Source of the DNA: Bacteroidaceae bacterium
Lineage (GTDB): Bacteria > Bacteroidota > Bacteroidia > Bacteroidales > Bacteroidaceae
Assembly (NCBI GenBank): GCA_900771425.1
Contig: CAAGNV010000034.1
Span: 1 to 10,864 of the forward strand
Direction: 5' to 3'
DNA length: 10,864 nucleotides
Each line of letters begins with the position of its first letter. The first letter of the stretch is position 1. Below are positions 6,774-10,864 of this stretch, piece after piece. The position numbers and the translations under genes were made by a program. A model generated the notes under the pieces. The model was given only the letters and a program-made list of their open reading frames with translations. It did not search any database and had not been told where the DNA came from.

Positions 6774-8315
6774 TTAGAATATGTTTACATCATAGGCCAT
6801 GCCGAGGTTTAACTCTTTCATGCTATTCATTCCTCCGTGACCGAGACGGCGCGTGGTGTAGTTGAACTTAAGGACAATCTCGTCTATGAGTTTCCAGTTC
6901 ATACCGATACTCAATGCCTGCACCTTGCTACACTCTTCTCGCAGGGATGTCGTTTCATCGGCCACCTTCATCTGTGGGTCGTAGCATTCATAGTGTACGA
7001 AAGGCATGAGGTCTGGCCAGTTCTTCTTGTCGGGATAGAAACAGTTCTTGATGTTGAAGCCTATTTCTCCCATGTAACTGATGACGTCCTTGCCGATGGC
7101 ACCTGGTTCGTAGTCGAGGTCATCATATACGGCATTCTTGACGCATGTGTTGAAGTAGTCTGCAAGGCTTAAACTATTATTCATGTGTCCCTGAAGGTAA
7201 CTTGCACGAGCTATGAAATAATTGCTCCTGTATTCTGCATCGGCAAACCAGAGCACTACAGGGACGGTATAGGCGTTACCTGTCTTTCCGATGATGAATT
7301 CCTTGAAGTTGGTGTGGCAAGGCATGTTCCTTGCAATGTCGGAACAGAAATATCCGCCAAGTCCAAAACGGAGATCCTTGAAGTATTTGTTGTCGAGACG
7401 TACTGACAATGCCGGTGAGGACAAGGATGTCTCGTCCTGCAAAAATCCCTGTGAGGCGTTCTTCAGCCATCTATTGGGTGAAACGGACAACGGATTGATG
7501 CCTGTAGTGATGCTTGCCTGATAACTGATGCCGGATTCAAATTCTCCGAGAAAGGAGATTCCTGTCTCTGTGAACGGACATGGAATGAGTGAGGATTCAC
7601 CTTCAGGGTCGCCTGTCGTGAAATAGTCGGCATAGCCGTAGCCGGCGTTGCAGTAGCCCATTGGGAGCATGAACATGCCTCCCTTTATGATGAAGGAAGG
7701 AGTCAATTCGTGAGAGATGGATATTTCGTTGACCTGAATTCCACATCCACTTATGAATTCCACATCCGCAACGGCAGTCCATCTCGGGGAGAAATTATAC
7801 TCCATGGCAATATCAAAGCCAGGAATCTTGCCTATTGATGAATTGTCGCTAACTGGTCCGTTGGGGGTCTCGAACCTTGAACCAGTGTAGTTCCTGACGG
7901 ATGCGTCCACTTCCCCACTGAAGAAAAGTGACAACCTGCTTTCATCTGTTCCTTCGTTTATGGGAACATTATCCGGCTTTGGTTCATATTCACCTGTATC
8001 TTCAGTTTCTCCCTCCACGCATGTGCCAGTGTCACCGTGCACGAACTCAAACTCAGAACCGAGCGACCAGTTCTTGATAAAGTCACAGTCAAGACTGATA
8101 CACACGTGTGGAAAGTCAAAGTATCCATGACAGCAGCCGTCACAGTATTTCTCTGGTTGTTCGCAACGGTTGAAGTGCTGACTATAGAAATTTCTTGTCT
8201 CAACTATATCGCCATACCCACCCAGAGAGAGTCGTGACTGCTCCTGGGCATTGGCGTTTAACATGGCTGTTGCACAAAGCACATTAGCGATGTTTCTGTG
8301 TATTGAATTATTCAT
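6774..8315 (-). CDS. Cys-rich outer-membrane porin-like protein of the feo operon
   Basis: This 513-residue protein resembles the phosphate-selective-porin-like beta-barrels that I recall beside feoAB in Bacteroides relatives; that link is from memory and unverified. Support in the sequence: a probable though weak signal peptide ending ANA (residue 23), repeated alternating hydrophobic/polar strands with aromatic girdles, and a C-terminal strand ending in Phe (AYDVNIF). Conserved-looking segments include GGYGDIVETRNFYS and GSEFEFVHGD. It carries 17 cysteines (C14, then 51, 58, 61, 62, 72, 77, 99, 191, 222, 246, 324, 333, 391, 425, 444, 462), which is exceptional for an outer-membrane barrel. 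Being first in the feoAB operon, it may let Fe(II) or small iron complexes into the periplasm. The substrate is inferred from context only. Confidence 0.8.
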   Translation of the reverse strand: MNNSIHRNIANVLCATAMLNANAQEQSRLSLGGYGDIVETRNFYSQHFNRCEQPEKYCDGCCHGYFDFPHVCISLDCDFIKNWSLGSEFEFVHGDTGTCVEGETEDTGEYEPKPDNVPINEGTDESRLSLFFSGEVDASVRNYTGSRFETPNGPVSDNSSIGKIPGFDIAMEYNFSPRWTAVADVEFISGCGIQVNEISISHELTPSFIIKGGMFMLPMGYCNAGYGYADYFTTGDPEGESSLIPCPFTETGISFLGEFESGISYQASITTGINPLSVSPNRWLKNASQGFLQDETSLSSPALSVRLDNKYFKDLRFGLGGYFCSDIARNMPCHTNFKEFIIGKTGNAYTVPVVLWFADAEYRSNYFIARASYLQGHMNNSLSLADYFNTCVKNAVYDDLDYEPGAIGKDVISYMGEIGFNIKNCFYPDKKNWPDLMPFVHYECYDPQMKVADETTSLREECSKVQALSIGMNWKLIDEIVLKFNYTTRRLGHGGMNSMKELNLGMAYDVNIF

Positions 8316-8354
8316 TATCTAATAATATTTATTATGGGTTTTGCTTTTGCGATG

Positions 8355-8385
8355 CAAAGGTAGGCATTCCACGAAAGTTGTGCAA
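8355..8385 (-). promoter_or_regulatory. Promoter of the porin-feoAB operon
   Basis: Read on the minus strand, TTG (8383-8385) is followed by 20 bp and TACCTTTG (8355-8362), a near-ideal Bacteroidetes -33/-7 pair. Predicted start is near 8348, giving a leader of about 33 nt before ATG 8315. The -33 region (ATTGCA) is shared in sequence with the divergent promoter, and the outermost ATACCC motif of the 21-bp array abuts it at 8385. Confidence 0.7.
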
Positions 8386-8498
8386 TACCCAAAAGATAGT
8401 GTATTTTCTCTTTGATTTATAAACGCATACCTAATTTGCATTACTTTATACCTGACTATCATTAGGCATTTTCTGAAGAGAAAAATCAAATACCTAAT
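8385..8498. promoter_or_regulatory. 21-bp-phased operator array, NarL-heptamer-like
   Basis: ATACCCAAA (8385), ATACCTAAT (8427), ATACCTGAC (8448) and ATACCTAAT (8490) are all multiples of 21 bp apart (42, 21, 42). The two missing registers (8406, 8469) hold weaker T-C-T-rich matches. An inverted copy, ATTAGGCAT, lies at 8461-8469. TACCTAA and TACCCAA each match the NarL heptamer TACYYMT at 6 of 7 positions, and the adjacent regulator has a NarL/LuxR helix-turn-helix. The array fills the space between the two -33 boxes. The direct repeats are visible; regulator binding is inferred. Confidence 0.6.
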
Positions 8499-8506
8499 AA
8501 TAATTA

Positions 8507-8537
8507 TTGCATGTCTTCGGCAAAACCGCTATCTTTG
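8507..8537 (+). promoter_or_regulatory. Promoter of the hemerythrin-LuxR regulator
   Basis: TTG (8507-8509), a 20-bp spacer and TATCTTTG (8530-8537) match the Bacteroidetes -33/-7 consensus. Predicted start is near 8544, leaving a leader of only about 13 nt before ATG 8557. The last ATACCTAAT motif of the operator array lies just upstream of the -33 box, a position suited to autoregulation. Confidence 0.7.
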
Positions 8538-8556
8538 CACAAAAATCGAAACGGAT

Positions 8557-9513
8557 ATGAAAAAGATGAAACTCTATGAGGCGGATGATAAGATGATAAT
8601 GCTCATTCGCGACAATTATAATGTACTACAGGCTCTCGGTGCCTTCGGCATCAGCCTTGGTTTTGGAGACAAGACTGTGAGAGAGGTGTGTGAACAGCAG
8701 AAGGTGGATCCATACTCATTCCTTGCTGTGGTAAACTTCATCATCAACGGCTACCTGCATAACGGTGATGAAGAACGACTCTCGGTTCCTACGCTGTTGC
8801 AATACCTGCGTGCATCACATCAGTATTATCTGGATTTTCAACTTCCGTTTATCCGCATGGAACTGGTTGATGCACTTGCTGCCGACGACAATATGTCGAG
8901 GCTCATACTTCGCCTCTATGACGAATATGCTCATGCCATACGCCAGCACATGAAGTATGAAGAGAAGATGGTGTTTCCGTATGTTGATGCTCTGATAAGA
9001 GGTGAACAGGTGCAAAACTATGATGTGGAGATGTTCTCGAAACATCATGGAGACACTACGTCAAAACTCCTTGAACTGAAAAACATCATCATCAAATATC
9101 TGCCTAATGACGGATTGAGCAACAACAAACTAACGGCTACGTTATATGATTTATATAATAATGAGGAATGGCTGAAGATACACTCTGACGTGGAAGACGA
9201 GATATTCATACCTGCCATTCGTAATATGGAACAGAAAGTGAAGTCGTACAATGTCACGGCTAAGATATCGAACATGATACGCAAAGGACACAATCAGACT
9301 GATGCTTTGTCGCCTCGTGAAAAAGACGTGGTTATATGTCTGGTACAGGGCATGTCAAACAAGGAAATTGCAGAGCATCTATTCATATCGGTCAACACCG
9401 TCATCACTCACCGACGTAACATTGCTCAAAAATTACAGATTCATTCGCCAGCGGGTCTCACCGTCTATGCCATAGTGAATAATCTTATAGATATAACCAA
9501 TGTGAAGTTGTAG
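8557..9513 (+). CDS. One-component regulator: YtfE/RIC-like hemerythrin plus LuxR HTH
   Basis: The 318-residue protein joins three parts. Residues 20-65 resemble the ScdA_N/DUF542 domain of YtfE/RIC iron-centre repair proteins, but the usual Cys-Cys pair is replaced (GISLGFGDKT). Residues 80-225 are a hemerythrin-like bundle with di-iron ligand candidates H88, H131, E135, H163/H164, H209 and E213; this spacing closely follows E. coli YtfE (H84, H129, E133, H160, H204, E208). Residues 250-312 are a LuxR/NarL DNA-binding domain (LSPREKDVVICLVQG, SNKEIAEHLFISVNTV). No receiver domain is present, so sensing is probably direct, through iron, NO or O2 at the di-iron site. It is divergent from the porin-feoAB operon, with a shared operator-rich region, suggesting control of Fe(II) uptake and of itself. 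Domain calls are strong; the signal is inferred. Confidence 0.9.
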   Translation: MKKMKLYEADDKMIMLIRDNYNVLQALGAFGISLGFGDKTVREVCEQQKVDPYSFLAVVNFIINGYLHNGDEERLSVPTLLQYLRASHQYYLDFQLPFIRMELVDALAADDNMSRLILRLYDEYAHAIRQHMKYEEKMVFPYVDALIRGEQVQNYDVEMFSKHHGDTTSKLLELKNIIIKYLPNDGLSNNKLTATLYDLYNNEEWLKIHSDVEDEIFIPAIRNMEQKVKSYNVTAKISNMIRKGHNQTDALSPREKDVVICLVQGMSNKEIAEHLFISVNTVITHRRNIAQKLQIHSPAGLTVYAIVNNLIDITNVKL

Positions 9514-9999
9514 CACCACCCATATCCACCACATCGTTACCTGCAACAATATAGTCCTACAACGCTGATATATTCTGATAGAATCTGAACATTTTGAATG
9601 TATCCTTGCTTATGTGATTGAGTCAGGCGCTCATGTAGTCGGTTGCACCATTGGCAAATTGTCTGATAATAAAAATGCTTTAATATTTGTAGAAAATACA
9701 ATGGTAATATTAAGTATTTCAAGTTTCGCTAATCATCAAGGCAACCAGAAAGACCAATGGGCACATCCCTTTCCTGGCACTATTACTCGGCAGCTAAGCG
9801 ATTACGAGTTCGTGAAACTCTTGTATTAAGTATTTAGTAGTGTATGAAAAAGAAACTGTTTATCATTTCAAGGATTATGGGGATTATACATGCTTAATGA
9901 CGGTAAAAACAGCATGACATCACGACTCTATTTTTACACTGACCCAGAAACAGTCCTTAACGCAGCCAGAGTCTTTTACCATACAAATTGTCCTTGATT
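9514..9999. other. No convincing gene; tiny open frames only
   Basis: No recognisable gene is seen. A GTG-initiated 71-codon frame at 9614-9829 has no motif I know and no promoter of the local type; it may be a remnant. A 17-codon frame at 9844-9897 has a signal-peptide-like start (MKKKLFIISRIMG) and then stops, possibly the head of a broken secreted-protein gene. At 9901-9924 the bases resemble the inner left end of the element at 10000-10260, hinting at a second, decayed element end. No strong terminator for the upstream regulator gene was found. Confidence 0.35.
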
Positions 10000-10260
10000 T
10001 ATTGCTGTCCGGTAAAAACGGCAATATCACGTTCAGCACATTAGATTGTAACCTGTTATTCCCATTATGCCAAAAAGGGGCTTGCATTAATGCGTCTGGA
10101 GGACGCCACAGCCTCGCAGAGGCGGTCAATAACCCCGTACATACGGAGCAACAGCGGAGTATGTACGGGGATGGTGGATGACACAAGTATATGCCAAGTG
10201 TCTGGAGGACGCAACCATGCCCAGTCAGACATGACATCGGACCTTTACCGGACAACAATA
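10000..10260. mobile_element. 261-bp MITE-like element with terminal inverted repeats
   Basis: TATTGCTGTCCGGTAAA (10000-10016) and TTTACCGGACAACAATA (10244-10260) are inverted repeats of 17 bp with one mismatch. Directly outside them lie TCCTTGATT (9991-9999) and TCTTTGATT (10261-10269), a 9-bp direct repeat with one mismatch that looks like an old target-site duplication. The interior has no intact transposase; it holds a 13-bp direct repeat (10094-10106, 10200-10212) and two hairpins. A non-autonomous derivative of an insertion sequence is likely; which family I cannot say. Confidence 0.5.
10111..10170. other. Two strong hairpins inside the element
   Basis: GCCTC-GCA-GAGGC (10111-10123) is a perfect 5-bp hairpin. 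CCCCGTACATAC (10133-10144) pairs perfectly with GTATGTACGGGG (10159-10170) across a 14-nt loop. Neither is followed by a T-run, so they are not ordinary terminators. They lie between the two 13-bp direct repeats of the element. Confidence 0.6.
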
Positions 10261-10690
10261 TCTTTGATTATTATTTCACCTTACCCAATCGTACCAGACC
10301 ATGATGTGGGACAAGCGGAAGAAACCCTACCCCCGTGCAGGACGGTAGGCACTGGGCTGACATGAGCATACCCTTAGTTCTATGGTTATGGTTGCTATTT
10401 ACCATATTCCCAGTCATCCGTCATGAGTATCCTATCCTAAAATTAGACAACTTCTTATTCCCATTTTTACAACGGCGGAAGCCGAAATAAACATGACAAC
10501 ACCCAATGTCCGTATTCTTTCATGCTTCTGCTGCCCGCACATGAACAGATATGAGCAGACATGGAGTCAGTAGGAATTTAGTGGGGTCAGATAGCTAAAT
10601 TTCAACTGACCCAAGATCAAGGCATTCAGAGCTTCGTTAAGAGGCATTGTGGATGGAAAGTTCTTTCTCTTTAGACTTGCAAAGATTTAG
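10261..10690. other. Non-coding flank downstream of the rRNA operon
   Basis: No convincing gene. A 42-codon frame, ATG 10362 to TAA 10490, encodes a hydrophobic stretch (MSIPLVLWLWLLFTIFPVIR) followed by a basic tail; it could be a tiny membrane protein or chance. On the minus strand a 26-codon frame spans 10647-10567. A 7-bp inverted repeat, GGGTCAG (10584-10590) with CTGACCC (10606-10612), could be part of a decayed insertion-sequence end. Two 10-bp-period repeat units appear at 10543-10562. Confidence 0.3.
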
Positions 10691-10750
10691 GCTCAGACAT
10701 GGGCAGACATGAACGGAGATGAGCAGACATGAACGGAGATGGGCAGACAT
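10691..10750. repeat. Six 10-bp repeat units
   Basis: Six consecutive decamers share a common pattern: GCTCAGACAT, GGGCAGACAT, GAACGGAGAT, GAGCAGACAT, GAACGGAGAT, GGGCAGACAT. Two related units (GAACAGATAT, GAGCAGACAT) recur at 10543-10562. The array abuts the U-tract of the 5S terminator. Ten base pairs is close to one helical turn, so all units face the same side of the DNA. No function is known to me. Confidence 0.75.
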
Positions 10751-10800
10751 AAAAAGCCGTTCCCCCCGGAGTCCTTCTCTGGACTTCAGGGGGAACGGTC
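10751..10800 (-). terminator. Intrinsic terminator of the rRNA operon
   Basis: An 18-bp stem (10757-10774 with 10781-10798) has one C-A mismatch, one G-U pair and a 6-nt loop (10775-10780). On the minus strand it is followed by TTTTT (10755-10751). It lies 16 bp past the 3' end of 5S rRNA and is the natural end of the rRNA transcript. Confidence 0.9.
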
Positions 10801-10814
10801 TTCAAGGAAAAAAA

Positions 10815-10864
10815 GGCGGCGACCTACTCTCCCACATTGCGGTGCAGTACCATCGGCGCGCCCG
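10815..10864 (-). rRNA. rrf: 5S ribosomal RNA, 3' part (partial)
   Basis: Read on the minus strand, this ends ...GGGAGAGTAGGTCGCCGCC, the typical 3' portion of bacterial 5S rRNA, including the closing helix strand and the GGTACTGCA-type segment of loop E/helix IV. About 50 of roughly 110-120 nt are in the window; the 5' part and presumably 23S and 16S lie beyond the right edge. Confidence 0.93.

Noticed and set aside
9920..10258. 112-codon minus-strand frame as a transposase
   Set aside because: It spans the MITE-like element from end to end, with no catalytic motif and hairpin-derived sequence; it is more likely a chance opening.
10670..10690. Minus-strand promoter with AATCTTTG
   Set aside because: The first base does not fit TAnnTTTG and no gene lies downstream on that strand.

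Overview
The window looks like chromosomal DNA of a Bacteroidales bacterium, most likely a Prevotellaceae relative. That is an inference from four things: promoters of the Bacteroidetes type (TAnnTTTG at -7, twice with TTG 20 bp upstream), the near absence of Shine-Dalgarno sequences, a FeoA-FeoB fusion paired with an outer-membrane porin, and the general protein style. No species can be named from sequence alone.

Layout, left to right. Positions 1-650 hold no convincing protein gene. They do hold an FNR/CRP-like palindrome placed over a -7 box, a large hairpin built from four copies of one repeat (479-553), and a T-flanked hairpin (616-645); together these could be a small RNA gene. A radical SAM protein of the YhcC/TIGR01212 family follows (774-1661, +). 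Next is a Tat block on + (1815-4317): a twin-arginine, lipobox-bearing, iron-sulfur aldo/keto reductase, then tatA and tatC, so a Tat substrate sits directly upstream of its own translocase. Convergent to it on the minus strand is a two-gene iron operon: a cysteine-rich outer-membrane porin-like protein (8315-6774), then a FeoA-FeoB ferrous iron transporter (6761-4422). The FeoB frame ends at a TAA just before a hydrophobic, Cys-ending segment that resembles the last helix and tail of other FeoB proteins.

The most interesting part is 8316-9513. A divergent gene encodes a one-component regulator with a YtfE/RIC-like di-iron hemerythrin domain and a C-terminal LuxR/NarL helix-turn-helix. Between its promoter and the porin-feoAB promoter lies an array of ATACCyrA-type motifs in a strict 21-bp register, resembling NarL heptamers. 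I propose a local circuit in which a di-iron sensor (iron, NO or O2) controls ferrous iron import and its own gene.

From 9514 to 10755 there is no convincing gene. This stretch holds a 261-bp MITE-like element with 17-bp inverted ends and a 9-bp flanking repeat, a few tiny open frames, and 10-bp-period repeats. At the right edge is the end of a minus-strand rRNA operon: the 3' part of 5S rRNA and its intrinsic terminator.
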